In this document: piece after piece, positions 24,141 through 33,110 of the stretch
How the letters are laid out: the number at the start of each line of letters is the position of its first letter
How positions within the stretch are numbered: the stretch's first letter is position 1
Assembly (NCBI GenBank): GCA_003153435.1
Contig: PLYR01000075.1
Location: forward strand, 9,708 to 56,247
Reading direction: 5' to 3'
DNA: 46,540 bases
Source of the DNA: Bacteroidota bacterium
GTDB taxonomy: Bacteria; Bacteroidota; Bacteroidia; Palsa-965
Program-made: the position numbers and the translations under genes
The notes under the pieces: generated by a model
Seen by the model: the letters and a program-made list of their open reading frames with translations, nothing else
The model's database searches: none
What the model was told of the DNA's origin: nothing

Positions 24141-24941
24141 ATGTCTTATTTTACAGGCAAAACAATCTGGATTACCGGAGCTTCTTCCGGAATAGGGGAG
24201 GCGCTTACCACGCTCCTTGCAAAGGAAGGGGCCAAGCTGGTTCTATCATCCAGAAGGGAAACAGAATTACGGAGGGTGCAGCAGGCCTGCGGACTAAGTG
24301 ATGATCATTGCATGATCCTTCCTCTGGACCTGGAGCATTTGGATGCTGTTGAAACTCTTGCCAAATCTGTTGAAAACCGCTTCGGAGGGATTGATATCCT
24401 CATTAATAACGGAGGAATAAGCCAGCGCTCGTTTGCAAAAGATACGCCTGTGGAGATAGACCGGAGGTTGATGGAAGTGAATTTTCTGGGCCCTGTTGCG
24501 CTTACCAAAGCTGTTCTTCCGGGTATGATCACCCGGAAAAAAGGACAGATCGTTGTGATTAGCAGTGTTTCGGGAAAATTTGGATTCTACCTCCGTTCAA
24601 CGTATGCGGCAACGAAGCATGCTCTGCATGGTTTTTTTGAATCGCTGAGGATGGAAGTTTATAATGATCAGGTGAAAGTACTGCTGGTATGCCCGGGAAG
24701 AATATCAACAAATATCGGGGTTAACGCACTGACAGGGGAAGACAAGCAATACAAAGAAGCGGATTCATACCATGCCATTGGCATGGCCGCGGAAGAATGT
24801 GCAAAGCAGATTCTGGAAGCCATTAAAGAAATGAAAGACGAAGTGATTATCGGAAGCACAGTGGAGAGAAGGGCAGTTTTTATGAAACGAATCTTTCCAG
24901 GCCTTTTTTCCAGGATGATCAGAAAACAAAAAATAGCATAA
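24141..24941 (+). CDS. Short-chain dehydrogenase/reductase
   Basis: This 266-residue classical SDR has the cofactor motif T-G-A-S-S-G-I-G-E-A (residues 11-20), N-N-G-G near residue 90, the catalytic Ser in I-S-S-V-S-G-K-F-G and the Y-A-A-T-K active site (about residues 156-160). A basic C-terminus, F-S-R-M-I-R-K-Q-K, may associate with the membrane. It resembles DltE/Sdh-type oxidoreductases of unknown substrate. The VOC gene begins 10 bases after its stop, so the two may be functionally linked. Confidence 0.9.
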   Translation: MSYFTGKTIWITGASSGIGEALTTLLAKEGAKLVLSSRRETELRRVQQACGLSDDHCMILPLDLEHLDAVETLAKSVENRFGGIDILINNGGISQRSFAKDTPVEIDRRLMEVNFLGPVALTKAVLPGMITRKKGQIVVISSVSGKFGFYLRSTYAATKHALHGFFESLRMEVYNDQVKVLLVCPGRISTNIGVNALTGEDKQYKEADSYHAIGMAAEECAKQILEAIKEMKDEVIIGSTVERRAVFMKRIFPGLFSRMIRKQKIA

Positions 24942-24951
24942 CTACGCAAGA

Positions 24952-26022
24952 ATGAAATATTCAATCGCAGGGATTCAGCAAATCGGAATTGGCATTCCAA
25001 AGGTACAGGAGGCGTTTGTCTGGTACAATCAAAATTTTGGTATGGATATTCCCATCTTTGAAGAGGCCGCTGAAGCTAATCTCATGCTTCCTTATACCGG
25101 AGGAATGCCCCACAAACGCCATGCAATCCTTGCCATCAATATGAAAGGTGGTGGAGGTTTTGAAATATGGCAATACACCAGCCGGATCCCACAGCCTGCT
25201 GCTTTTAAGCTTATGCTCGGAGATCTGGGAATCTTCTGCACGAAGATGAAATCGTCGGATGTGGGCGGGTCTTATGAATTCCTGAAATCAAAAAAGGTAA
25301 ATCTACTTACTCCTTTGGTGAAGGGCCCAGATGGTAATGACACTTTCTTTCTGAGCGATCCTTATGGGAATATTTTTCAGATTGTAAAAGGTTCTGACTG
25401 GTTTGGAAACGGGAAGCAGCTAACAGGAGGACCGTCGGGCTGTATAATGGGAGTAACGGATATGGACAAATCTAAAAAGTTCTATTCCGAGATCCTGGGA
25501 TACGATACAGTGGTTTACGACCAGTCAGGTGTTTTCAATGACCTACAAGGAATTCCAGGTGCAGAAAAAGAAATGCGCCGTGTCCTGCTTCGTCATTCTC
25601 AGCCTCGTTCAGGTGCCTTCAGCAGGTTACTAGGAAGCAGTGAAATTGAATTGGTTCAAGTGCCCGATAAAGCTCCGAGAAAAATACTGGAGAACCGTTT
25701 TTGGGGGGATCTGGGGTTCATCCACCTCTGCTTTGATATCAATAACATGAAGGCTCTGCAGGAAAAATGCAATGCCACAGGTCATCCCTTCACAGTCGAT
25801 AGCTCTAATAGTTTTGATATGGGTGAAGCGGCAGGACACTTTAGCTACATCGAAGATCCGGATGGAGCATTGATTGAATTTGTGGAGACCCATAAAATCC
25901 CGGTCCTGAAAAAGATCGGTTGGTATCTTGATCTTACCAAAAGGGATGCTTCAAAGGCTTTACCCGACTGGATGCTGAAGACCTTGAAGTTGAATCGGGT
26001 GAAGCCACCCTCTGCTGCGTAG
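24952..26022 (+). CDS. Two-domain VOC (glyoxalase/dioxygenase superfamily) protein
   Basis: This 356-residue protein contains two vicinal-oxygen-chelate halves (about residues 5-150 and 160-320). Each has the superfamily pattern of a short domain-opening strand, F-Y-x-x-x-L-G or W-Y-x-x-x-F-G, and a closing D-P-x-G segment: S-D-P-Y-G-N and E-D-P-D-G-A. The usual metal-binding His at the start of each half is replaced (G-I-Q-Q-I-G and C-I-M-G-V-T), so it may not be a standard metal enzyme, although the later His of G-F-I-H-L and Glu of L-I-E-F-V are kept. The substrate is unknown. Confidence 0.8.
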   Translation: MKYSIAGIQQIGIGIPKVQEAFVWYNQNFGMDIPIFEEAAEANLMLPYTGGMPHKRHAILAINMKGGGGFEIWQYTSRIPQPAAFKLMLGDLGIFCTKMKSSDVGGSYEFLKSKKVNLLTPLVKGPDGNDTFFLSDPYGNIFQIVKGSDWFGNGKQLTGGPSGCIMGVTDMDKSKKFYSEILGYDTVVYDQSGVFNDLQGIPGAEKEMRRVLLRHSQPRSGAFSRLLGSSEIELVQVPDKAPRKILENRFWGDLGFIHLCFDINNMKALQEKCNATGHPFTVDSSNSFDMGEAAGHFSYIEDPDGALIEFVETHKIPVLKKIGWYLDLTKRDASKALPDWMLKTLKLNRVKPPSAA

Positions 26023-26058
26023 CAGCAGTCTTCATTCTCATTCTCGAACGGACTCTGA

Positions 26059-27387
26059 TTAAAGTTCCAGACTCCTTATTATCCCCACAATCTCCTCACG
26101 TTCATAAATCAGCCGCTCCGCTTCTTTCTTATTCTTCTTTACCAGCCCCAGCAGCTTCCATCTTCCGAATGCTTTTTTCATCACCGGATAAAAACCAAGT
26201 ACAAACCAACCGGTGGCTGGAACCAGCATGGCCCAGATAAGAGTGATCCACCAGGTATGGCTGAATCGTTGGGCTAGAACCAATTGAAAAACGTAGTAAG
26301 GTAGCCAGAGCAACATAGAGAGATTTGCAAAGATAGATGCGTAAAATTCTTTCATCTTCGCTTTGTCATCGGCCATTTTTCGTGCAAGCTTGAAGGGGGG
26401 ATAATTGAGGGCAAGACCGATCCAGTATAGTGGTAAGCCGAACCAAAGTAGCAGAAAATCAATTAAAATAGATTTTAGATTCATTCGTGTGAGACGATCC
26501 TGGCGAAGGAGGTTGTCGCGGAGCTTATATTTCTTCAGATCTTGCATATACAATGCAATCTTTGAGTTCAATGCTTTGGCTTGTTCTGGATTTCGATGGT
26601 CAAGCGCATTGATTTTTGCAGCGAGGATCCTGTTCTTTTCGTATTCCAATTCAAGATTATAGGGGTCCTTCCCTTCTTCTTCGAGTGATTGCCTCGAATA
26701 AATTTCAACAAAGTTGTCGTACAACTCATCAAGATCCGGATTATCGATGAGGACGATCTGCTTCTTCATCTCCGCTTCCATTTGTCTCGTGCATTCGTTG
26801 ATGGCTTTCACCTTATCTTCTTCATAACGGGAGCGGAAGAGACTCAGTGGGACGGGCTCTCCGAAGTTGATGAAGAGGCGGCTCCGAAACCTGGAAGGAG
26901 CAGAATAATTCAAACCAACGGGAATGATCAGTATATCTTCACTTCCCTTCAATTCCTGTTCCACGCTGAGGATAATCCTGGCAAGTCCTTTTTTTAGTTT
27001 TTTAACTCTCCTGTCTTGTCTGCAGATCCCTTCTGGGAAGATGAGAATTGCCTTTCGCCCGGTAAGCAGACGACGGCATTCTTCAAAGGTCTTGTCGTTT
27101 TTTTTAAGCTCACTATATCCTTCTGAAAGGCGGTACATGGGACTCACATTCAGATCGTTCAGAAGCCATTTAACAAACCGGCCTTTGAAGACATCTCCTC
27201 TTGCAAAGAATCGGATTTTACGTGGGGAGAAAAGACCGGTTATGACAGGGTCAATAAATCCATTGACATGATTCGGGACTAACACGAATGCCTTTTCTTT
27301 GGGAAGATTTTCAGTACCCTTTACCTGGAGCTGATAAAAGATCCGGTAGAAAATGAAGACAAGGGGCTTGATGATATGATATAACAC
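26059..27387 (-). CDS. PlsC-like 1-acyl-glycerol-3-phosphate acyltransferase
   Basis: This 442-residue protein has an N-terminal LPLAT domain with motif I N-H-V-N-G-F-I-D (NHxxxxD, near residue 38) and motif III F-P-E-G-I-C-R (near residue 117). The C-terminal third contains several hydrophobic segments (about residues 310-330 and 350-410), so the protein is membrane-embedded and longer than plain PlsC. It probably acylates a glycerophospholipid precursor at the inner membrane. The start is GTG at 27387, 17 bases after the dihydroorotase stop. Confidence 0.85.
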   Translation of the reverse strand: MLYHIIKPLVFIFYRIFYQLQVKGTENLPKEKAFVLVPNHVNGFIDPVITGLFSPRKIRFFARGDVFKGRFVKWLLNDLNVSPMYRLSEGYSELKKNDKTFEECRRLLTGRKAILIFPEGICRQDRRVKKLKKGLARIILSVEQELKGSEDILIIPVGLNYSAPSRFRSRLFINFGEPVPLSLFRSRYEEDKVKAINECTRQMEAEMKKQIVLIDNPDLDELYDNFVEIYSRQSLEEEGKDPYNLELEYEKNRILAAKINALDHRNPEQAKALNSKIALYMQDLKKYKLRDNLLRQDRLTRMNLKSILIDFLLLWFGLPLYWIGLALNYPPFKLARKMADDKAKMKEFYASIFANLSMLLWLPYYVFQLVLAQRFSHTWWITLIWAMLVPATGWFVLGFYPVMKKAFGRWKLLGLVKKNKKEAERLIYEREEIVGIIRSLEL

Positions 27388-27404
27388 GGGTTGTCTAAGA
27401 TAAA

Positions 27405-28742
27405 CTAAATGTCGAACAAGAGTCTTTCTCCCCTTACACTTTCATCAAACCGGCCTTCGTTATAAACCAGTTTTCCGTTTACAAAGGTGTGTGTGACTTT
27501 AGATGAAAAAGTAAACCCCTGAAATGGTGACCATCCGCATTTATAATAGATATTCTTTTGATCTACCTTCCACGGTGCGTTGAGATCAACTAAAACAAGG
27601 TCGGCATGATAATCTTTGCGTATGTACCCCCTTTTTTCTATTCTGAAACAGGTAGCAACCGCATGAGCCGTCTTCTCTGCAATCTGTTCGAGGCTGATCT
27701 TTCCTTGCTTGTGAAGTTCCAGAAGGGTCACGAGGGAATGCTGTACTAACGGACCACCGGAAGGAGCTTTGAAATAAGTCTGGGCTTTTTCTTCGAGGGT
27801 ATGAGGAGCATGATCTGTTGCAATCACATCTATATGATTGTCAAGCACAGCCCTTAGCACCGCATCGCGGTCTGCTTCCGTTTTCACAGCGGGGTTCCAT
27901 TTAATGAAATTACCTTTCTCCTTATAATCAGCATCCGTAAACCAGAGGTGATGGATGCAGGCTTCTGCCGTAATACGTTTGGAGGCTAATGGCTTGGTGT
28001 TATCAAACAACCCTATTTCTTTTGCGGTAGAAATGTGGAGAATGTGCAGGCGGGTATTGTGTTTCTTGGCCAATTCAACAGCAAGCGAAGAGGATTTATA
28101 ACAGGCTTCGGCGCTTCTGATCATGGGATGACAGGAAACAGGAACATCTTCTCCGTATTTCTCTCGGTAGATTTGCATATTGCTCCTGATGATAGCCTCG
28201 TCTTCACAATGTGTGGCGATGAGCATTCTGCATTTTGAGAAAATGGCTTCTAGGCTTGCGTGGTTGTCGACGAGCATATTGCCTGTTGAAGAACCCATAA
28301 AGATTTTCACACCGCAAACGCGCCGAGGATCGGTCTTCAGAACTTCTTCCAGGTTATTGTTGGAAGCTCCCATAAAAAAGGAGTAGTTGGCCAGGGAGCT
28401 TTCCGATGCAATAGTATACTTGGCTTCCAGTAATTCCTGCGTGAGGGCATTGGGAACAGTGTTGGGCATTTCCATATAGGAAGTAATGCCGCCTGCAACT
28501 GCTGCACGGGATTCGGAGTAGATATCTGCTTTATGAGTCAGGCCAGGTTCCCGAAAATGGACCTGGTCGTCAATCAGACCCGGGAAGAGATATTTTCCTT
28601 CCGCATCAATTGTATGGTGATAGTTGCCTGAAAGGGTCTGATGGGAAATCTCGGTGATGATGCCACCAGTAATCAGAATACTGCCATAGAAGATTTTACC
28701 TTCATTAACAATATTCGCATTGAAGATCAGGGTTGTTTCCAT
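27405..28742 (-). CDS. pyrC: Dihydroorotase
   Basis: This 445-residue amidohydrolase carries out ring closure of carbamoyl aspartate in pyrimidine synthesis. The N-terminal metal motif reads D-D-Q-V-H-F-R-E-P-G, with Gln in place of the first His of H-x-H, a variant I associate with Bacteroidota dihydroorotases. The likely carboxylated Lys (V-K-I-F-M-G-S-S), T-H-C-E-D-E, L-H-I-L-H-I-S-T and A-T-D-H-A-P-H are all present. The ATG at 28742 shares its A with the TGA of the upstream glycosyltransferase, so the two are translationally coupled; a TTG one codon upstream is less likely. Confidence 0.92.
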   Translation of the reverse strand: METTLIFNANIVNEGKIFYGSILITGGIITEISHQTLSGNYHHTIDAEGKYLFPGLIDDQVHFREPGLTHKADIYSESRAAVAGGITSYMEMPNTVPNALTQELLEAKYTIASESSLANYSFFMGASNNNLEEVLKTDPRRVCGVKIFMGSSTGNMLVDNHASLEAIFSKCRMLIATHCEDEAIIRSNMQIYREKYGEDVPVSCHPMIRSAEACYKSSSLAVELAKKHNTRLHILHISTAKEIGLFDNTKPLASKRITAEACIHHLWFTDADYKEKGNFIKWNPAVKTEADRDAVLRAVLDNHIDVIATDHAPHTLEEKAQTYFKAPSGGPLVQHSLVTLLELHKQGKISLEQIAEKTAHAVATCFRIEKRGYIRKDYHADLVLVDLNAPWKVDQKNIYYKCGWSPFQGFTFSSKVTHTFVNGKLVYNEGRFDESVRGERLLFDI

Positions 28743-29452
28743 CAACGGGTAAATCGCATCTGCAGTACGCCAAGGAAAGCTTCTTTAAATATATTCGAGC
28801 TCATCTTTGAGGTGCCCAGCTGGCGGTCGATAAAGGTAATAGGTACTTCTTTTATTTTAAAACCTTTCTTGATGGCTTTGTATTTCATTTCTATCTGGAA
28901 AGCATATCCAACAAATTTAATCGCATCCAGATCAATGCCCTGGAGTACTTTCTTACGATAGCATTTGAAACCGGAGGTGGTATCTCTGACACCCATCCAG
29001 AGAATGCAGTTTACATAGACAGAAGCAAAGTAGGACATAAGCACTCTTCCAACAGGCCAGTTACTGACTTTCCCTCCGGTGGTGTATCTTGATCCAACAG
29101 CCACATCTGCACCGCCTTTAGCACAGGCATCATATAATCTCAAAAGATCTTCCGGGTTATGGGAGAAGTCTGCATCCATTTCATAGACATATTCGTACTG
29201 TTTCGGAAACGTCCACTTAAATCCATGAATGTAGGCAGTGCCGAGGCCGAGTTTTCCTTTACGCTCTTCTATAAAGAGCCGGCCAGGAAATTCGAGCATG
29301 AGCTTTTTTACGATATTGGCAGTCCCATCGGGTGAGCCATCATCTACAATAAGGATATGAAATTCTTTAGGCAGGGAAAAGACTTTACGGATCATCTTTT
29401 CGATGTTCTCGCTTTCGTTATAGGTGGGTATAATTACAATACTATCTGACAC
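28742..29452 (-). CDS. Polyprenol-phosphate mannosyltransferase (GT2, DPM1-like)
   Basis: This 236-residue GT2 enzyme has I-P-T-Y-N-E-S-E-N-I at the N-terminus, nucleotide-binding V-D-D-G-S-P-D-G-T, the metal motif D-A-D-F-S-H-N-P, and R-Y-T-T-G-G followed by T-S-G-F-K-C-Y-R. This pattern matches polyprenol monophosphomannose synthases, which load mannose on a lipid carrier for membrane glycosyltransferases. The start is GTG at 29452. It is the first gene of a minus-strand operon with pyrC and the PlsC-like gene. Confidence 0.9.
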   Translation of the reverse strand: MSDSIVIIPTYNESENIEKMIRKVFSLPKEFHILIVDDGSPDGTANIVKKLMLEFPGRLFIEERKGKLGLGTAYIHGFKWTFPKQYEYVYEMDADFSHNPEDLLRLYDACAKGGADVAVGSRYTTGGKVSNWPVGRVLMSYFASVYVNCILWMGVRDTTSGFKCYRKKVLQGIDLDAIKFVGYAFQIEMKYKAIKKGFKIKEVPITFIDRQLGTSKMSSNIFKEAFLGVLQMRFTR

Positions 29453-29628
29453 GAGAATTTATTAAGAGACGAAGATACATTTCTCATGTTAATCAGACAA
29501 AAAAATGGGCGTTTTAGGCGATTTATGGTCGCTTATTAAGGATTGTTAACAAATAATGATTAAAACGGGATTAGAAAAGGCAACGTCTCTGAAACAATGC
29601 GTCTGTAGGTTTGCTATTTTATCATCCT

Positions 29629-31521
29629 TTAAAGACGACCAGACTTAATCTCTTCTACTACTAATGGATCTAATAAGGTTGAAGTGTCACCTAAATTGCT
29701 GACATCACCTTCTGCCACTTTTCTCAAGATTCTTCTCATTATTTTTCCTGATCTGGTCTTTGGAAGTCCTTTGACTACCTGAATCTTATCTGGCTTAGCA
29801 ATGGGTCCGATGATTTTCATCACTTCCGCAAGTATTTCTTTGCGGAGGAGTTCATGATCTTTTTTGTCATTCGTAGAGATTACATAAGCATAAATTCCCT
29901 GGCCTTTGATATCATGGGGATATCCAACTACGGCCGACTCGACCACATCTGCATGCATATTGATGGCATTCTCTACTTCGGCGGTTCCTATTCGGTGACC
30001 CGATACATTGATGACATCATCCACACGGCCAGTGATCCGGTAGTAGCCGTCTTCGTCCCGCCTGCATCCGTCGCCTGTGAAATACAGGTTATCATAAGTT
30101 GCAAAGTAAGCCAGCCGGCATCGTTCATGATCACCATATGTCGTTCGGATTATGGAAGGCCATGGAAAACGGATACAGAGATTTCCACTGACCCCGTTAC
30201 CGAGAATTTCTTTTCCTTTTTCATCCACCAGCATGGGTTGAATGCCAGGGAGAGGAAACGTAGCGAATCCGGGTTTGGTTGGGGTAATGCCTGCGAGAGG
30301 GGAGATCATAATTCCTCCCGTTTCTGTTTGCCACCAGGTATCGACAATGGGGCACCGACCTTTCCCGATATTCACATTATACCAGCTCCATGCTTCTTCA
30401 TTAATAGGTTCACCAACACTTCCGAGGATCCGGAGAGAATCCAGTTTGTACGGTTTAACGTATTCCAGTCCGGAAGCCTGCAAGGCCCTGATAGCGGTAG
30501 GTGCGGTATAAAGGATATTGACTTTGTGTTTATCCACGATCTGCCAGAAGCGTCCGGCATCAGGCCAGGTAGGTACACCTTCAAAGATGAGAGAGCTTGC
30601 TCCTGCTAGAAGAGGACCGTATACAATATAACTGTGACCTGTTACCCAGCCTACATCTGCCGTGCACCAGAAGAGGTCTTTTGGTTCGTACTGAAATACA
30701 TTCTCAAACGAATATCTGGTGAAGACCATATACCCTCCGCAAGAGTGAACCACCCCTTTAGGTTTTCCCGTCGAGCCGGATGTATAAAGAATGAAGAGCG
30801 GGTCTTCTGAATCCATCACCTCAGGGGGGCAGTGTTTATCGGCTGTCTTCATTTCTTCATGCCACCAGGTATCACGGCCCGGAATCATAGTTACTTTAGA
30901 TTTTGTTCTTTCAAAGACAATGACACTGGAAACACCAGGGCATACTTCGAGGGCTTCGTCAACCACTGCTTTGATCGGAATGTCTTTCATTCCTCTGTAG
31001 GCTCCATCGCTGGTCACCACAATTTTGCAATCGGAGTCTTGTATTCTTCCGGAAAGAGAGGCGGCGGAGAATCCGGCAAACACAACAGAATGAACCGCAC
31101 CGATTCTTGCGCATGCAAGCATTGCAATGACAGCTTGTGGAACCATCGGCATGTAAATGCAGACCCTGTCTCCCTTCACTACGCCATACTTCTTCAGAAC
31201 ATTGGCGAAGCAACACACTTCCTCATACAATTCTTTATAGGTAAGACGAATGTTTGCTTCCTTCGGATCGTTGCCTTCCCAGATATAAGCAATACGATCG
31301 GCATGTTTAGGGAGATGGGCATCCAAACAGTTTTCGGTGATGTTAAATTTACCGTTGAGAAACCATTTTACATCAGGACCTTTGAAGTTCCATTCGAGCA
31401 CCTTATCCCATTTCTTCTTCCAGACAAATTCCTGTGCAATATCCGACCAGAATAGCTCCGGGTTTTCTACACTTTTTTTGTATTCGCTGTGGTATTGTGC
31501 AAGAGAGGTTATGCGAGTCAT
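29629..31521 (-). CDS. acs: Acetyl-coenzyme A synthetase
   Basis: This 630-residue AMP-forming ligase converts acetate, ATP and CoA to acetyl-CoA. The phosphate loop is Y-T-S-G-S-T-G-K-P-K-G. The acetate-pocket motif D-T-W-W-Q-T-E-T-G-G and the hinge region T-G-D-G-C-R-R-D-E-D-G-Y are standard. The C-terminal P-K-T-R-S-G-K-I-M-R-R contains the Lys that is regulated by acetylation in other bacteria. Length is typical. A -7 element is close upstream. Confidence 0.97.
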   Translation of the reverse strand: MTRITSLAQYHSEYKKSVENPELFWSDIAQEFVWKKKWDKVLEWNFKGPDVKWFLNGKFNITENCLDAHLPKHADRIAYIWEGNDPKEANIRLTYKELYEEVCCFANVLKKYGVVKGDRVCIYMPMVPQAVIAMLACARIGAVHSVVFAGFSAASLSGRIQDSDCKIVVTSDGAYRGMKDIPIKAVVDEALEVCPGVSSVIVFERTKSKVTMIPGRDTWWHEEMKTADKHCPPEVMDSEDPLFILYTSGSTGKPKGVVHSCGGYMVFTRYSFENVFQYEPKDLFWCTADVGWVTGHSYIVYGPLLAGASSLIFEGVPTWPDAGRFWQIVDKHKVNILYTAPTAIRALQASGLEYVKPYKLDSLRILGSVGEPINEEAWSWYNVNIGKGRCPIVDTWWQTETGGIMISPLAGITPTKPGFATFPLPGIQPMLVDEKGKEILGNGVSGNLCIRFPWPSIIRTTYGDHERCRLAYFATYDNLYFTGDGCRRDEDGYYRITGRVDDVINVSGHRIGTAEVENAINMHADVVESAVVGYPHDIKGQGIYAYVISTNDKKDHELLRKEILAEVMKIIGPIAKPDKIQVVKGLPKTRSGKIMRRILRKVAEGDVSNLGDTSTLLDPLVVEEIKSGRL

Positions 31522-31550
31522 GAGATGGGGTATAAAGATCCTTGTGAAAC

Positions 31551-31558
31551 CAAAGTTA
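31551..31558 (-). promoter_or_regulatory. TAnnTTTG -7 promoter element for acs
   Basis: The minus-strand reading is TAACTTTG, an exact consensus match 29 bases upstream of the acs start. Confidence 0.55.
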
Positions 31559-31590
31559 TAGAAAAAAAGACTGAATTTTATAACAGCGTT

Positions 31591-31947
31591 TTAGCGGAAA
31601 AGATCCTTCAGCCTTTCTGCCGGCCTTGCAATAACTGCCTTGGTACCGCGAACTACGATAGGCCTTTCAATCAGAATCGGGTATTTGACCATTGCTTTAA
31701 TCCATTGCTCTTCGGTCATTTTTTTTCCTTCAAACTTCTCTTTGTAGATCGTTTCGTTTTTGCGGATTAATTCACTTGCTTTCATCCCGAGCTTTGTGAG
31801 AAGCCCTTCAATCTCTTCGTAAGAAGGAGGCGTAATAAGATATTCCACCACGTTGGCTTTGACTTTAAGCTCATCGAGGATGCACATCGCATCCCTGCTC
31901 TTGGAGCATTTGTTATTGTGATATATAGTAAGATCTGATTTGCTCAT
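31591..31947 (-). CDS. ArsC-family glutaredoxin-type arsenate reductase-like protein
   Basis: This 118-residue thioredoxin-fold protein has the ArsC active-site segment H-N-N-K-C-S-K-S-R (Cys14). It also has the family's conserved R-P-I-V-V-R-G-T-K-A-V-I-A-R-P near the C-terminus, where arsenate-binding arginines lie. No other arsenic gene is nearby, so a general redox role (as for YffB/Spx relatives) is also possible. It starts 8 bases after the prfB stop on the same strand. Confidence 0.88.
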   Translation of the reverse strand: MSKSDLTIYHNNKCSKSRDAMCILDELKVKANVVEYLITPPSYEEIEGLLTKLGMKASELIRKNETIYKEKFEGKKMTEEQWIKAMVKYPILIERPIVVRGTKAVIARPAERLKDLFR

Positions 31948-31955
31948 CTTTTTGA

Positions 31956-33048
31956 TTAGTAAGAATCCCCATACTCCATGAGGTATGACTTAATGAACGT
32001 GCCGAGGTCTCCATCCATGACTCCTTGTACATCAGAAGTCTCATAACCGGAACGAAGGTCTTTCACCAATTTATAGGGATGGAACACATAATTCCTGATT
32101 TGAGAACCCCACTCAATCTTTTTCTTGTTTCCTTCAATAGCTGCTATGCTTTCCATTCGTTTTCGCATTTCTGCTTCATAGAGCTGCGATTTCAGCAGGC
32201 GAATTGCATTTTCTTTATTCTGAAGCTGGGAACGGCTTTCCTGGTTCTTGATCACAATGCCCGATGGTTTGTGATAGAGCCTGACTGCTGTTTCCACCTT
32301 GTTTACGTTCTGGCCTCCCGCTCCTCCCGAGCGGAAGGTTTCAAACTCCACTTCCGACATATTGATGTCGATCTGGATGGTGTCATCAATAAGAGGATAG
32401 GCGTATACAGATGCAAAAGAGGTATGTCTTTTGGCATTGGAATCAAAAGGAGAAATCCTCACCAGCCGATGTACACCGTTCTCCCCTTTCAGGTATCCGA
32501 AAGCATATTCACCTTCAAATTCAAGGGTAACAGATTTGATTCCGGCCACATCTCCGTCTGAACGGTCAGTCTCTTTGATCTTGAACCCGTTTTTCTCCCC
32601 CCACATGATATACATTCGCATGAGCATGGCAGCCCAGTCGCAGCTCTCCGTACCACCAGCACCGGAATTAATTTGCAAGACACATCCCAGGTGGTCTTCT
32701 TTACCACTGAGCATGTTTTTGAATTCCAGATCCTCGAGTTGGGTGCGTGTATCCTCGTACTGAAGCTGAAGATCAGCCTCCGTAGCGTCCCCGCCTTTGA
32801 AGAATTCGAACATCGTCTTCAGATCTTCCATGCTTTTAAGCAGTTTGGAATATCCTTCGGTCCAGGCTTTTGTATTGCGAAGCTCTTTGAGAACAGCTTC
32901 TGCTTTTTTGGAATCATTCCAGAAATCAGGTGCCTGGGTCTTTACATCCAGGTCGGAGATTTCTGCATTCTTACGATCGATGTCAAAGATGCCTCCTCAA
33001 CGCGTCAGAGCGATCACCAAAGTCTTTAATTTGTTCTAATGTTATCAT
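31956..33048 (-). CDS. prfB: Peptide chain release factor 2, with programmed +1 frameshift
   Basis: RF2 releases peptides at UGA and UAA. Translation starts at ATG 33048, runs 21 codons to CTT (32988-32986) and meets an in-frame TGA (32985-32983). Skipping T32985 moves to the frame that continues with GAC and runs to 31956, giving 363 residues, the normal RF2 length. An AGGAGG sits 3 bases upstream of the CTT-TGA slip site, the same layout as in E. coli. The specificity tripeptide S-P-F (in R-I-S-P-F-D-S) and G-G-Q ([11 protein letters not shown]) are present. The frameshift lets RF2 sense its own level; it is not a pseudogene. Confidence 0.96.
32983..32997 (-). promoter_or_regulatory. prfB recoding site (AGGAGG-CAT-CTT-TGA)
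   Basis: The minus-strand sequence has an internal Shine-Dalgarno-like AGGAGG, a 3-base spacer and the slippery CTT-TGA followed by C. This is the canonical RF2 +1 frameshift signal, with TGA as the in-frame stop that RF2 itself recognises. Confidence 0.93.
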
Positions 33049-33054
33049 AGTGCG

Positions 33055-33062
33055 CAAATATA
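33055..33062 (-). promoter_or_regulatory. TAnnTTTG -7 element for prfB, 6 bases from the start codon
   Basis: The minus-strand reading is TATATTTG, an exact consensus match. Only CGCACT separates it from the ATG, so the transcript would have almost no 5' leader. Confidence 0.6.
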
Positions 33063-33099
33063 AGAGTTTTAATCCTTCCTTCGGATTGATGATAACCCC

Positions 33100-33107
33100 T
33101 ATCTTTG
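33100..33107 (+). promoter_or_regulatory. TAnnTTTG -7 element 3 bases from the start codon
   Basis: TATCTTTG ends at 33107 and the ATG begins at 33111. Transcription starting at the usual distance from -7 would make a leaderless mRNA, and it argues for the ATG over the TTG at 33105. Confidence 0.55.
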
Positions 33108-33110
33108 GAC

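Noticed and set aside
29536-29563. TTAA-rich stretch that resembles a Pho box, upstream of the mannose synthase
   Set aside because: The TTAA units are 10 and 14 bases apart, not 11, and no -7 element is at the shared distance.
30832-31455. 207-codon plus-strand frame opposite the acetyl-CoA synthetase gene
   Set aside because: It is entirely antisense to a conserved enzyme and has no family features or promoter of its own.
31956-32831. prfB as a truncated or disrupted gene
   Set aside because: The missing N-terminus is in another frame joined by a canonical CTT-TGA recoding site, so this is programmed frameshifting.
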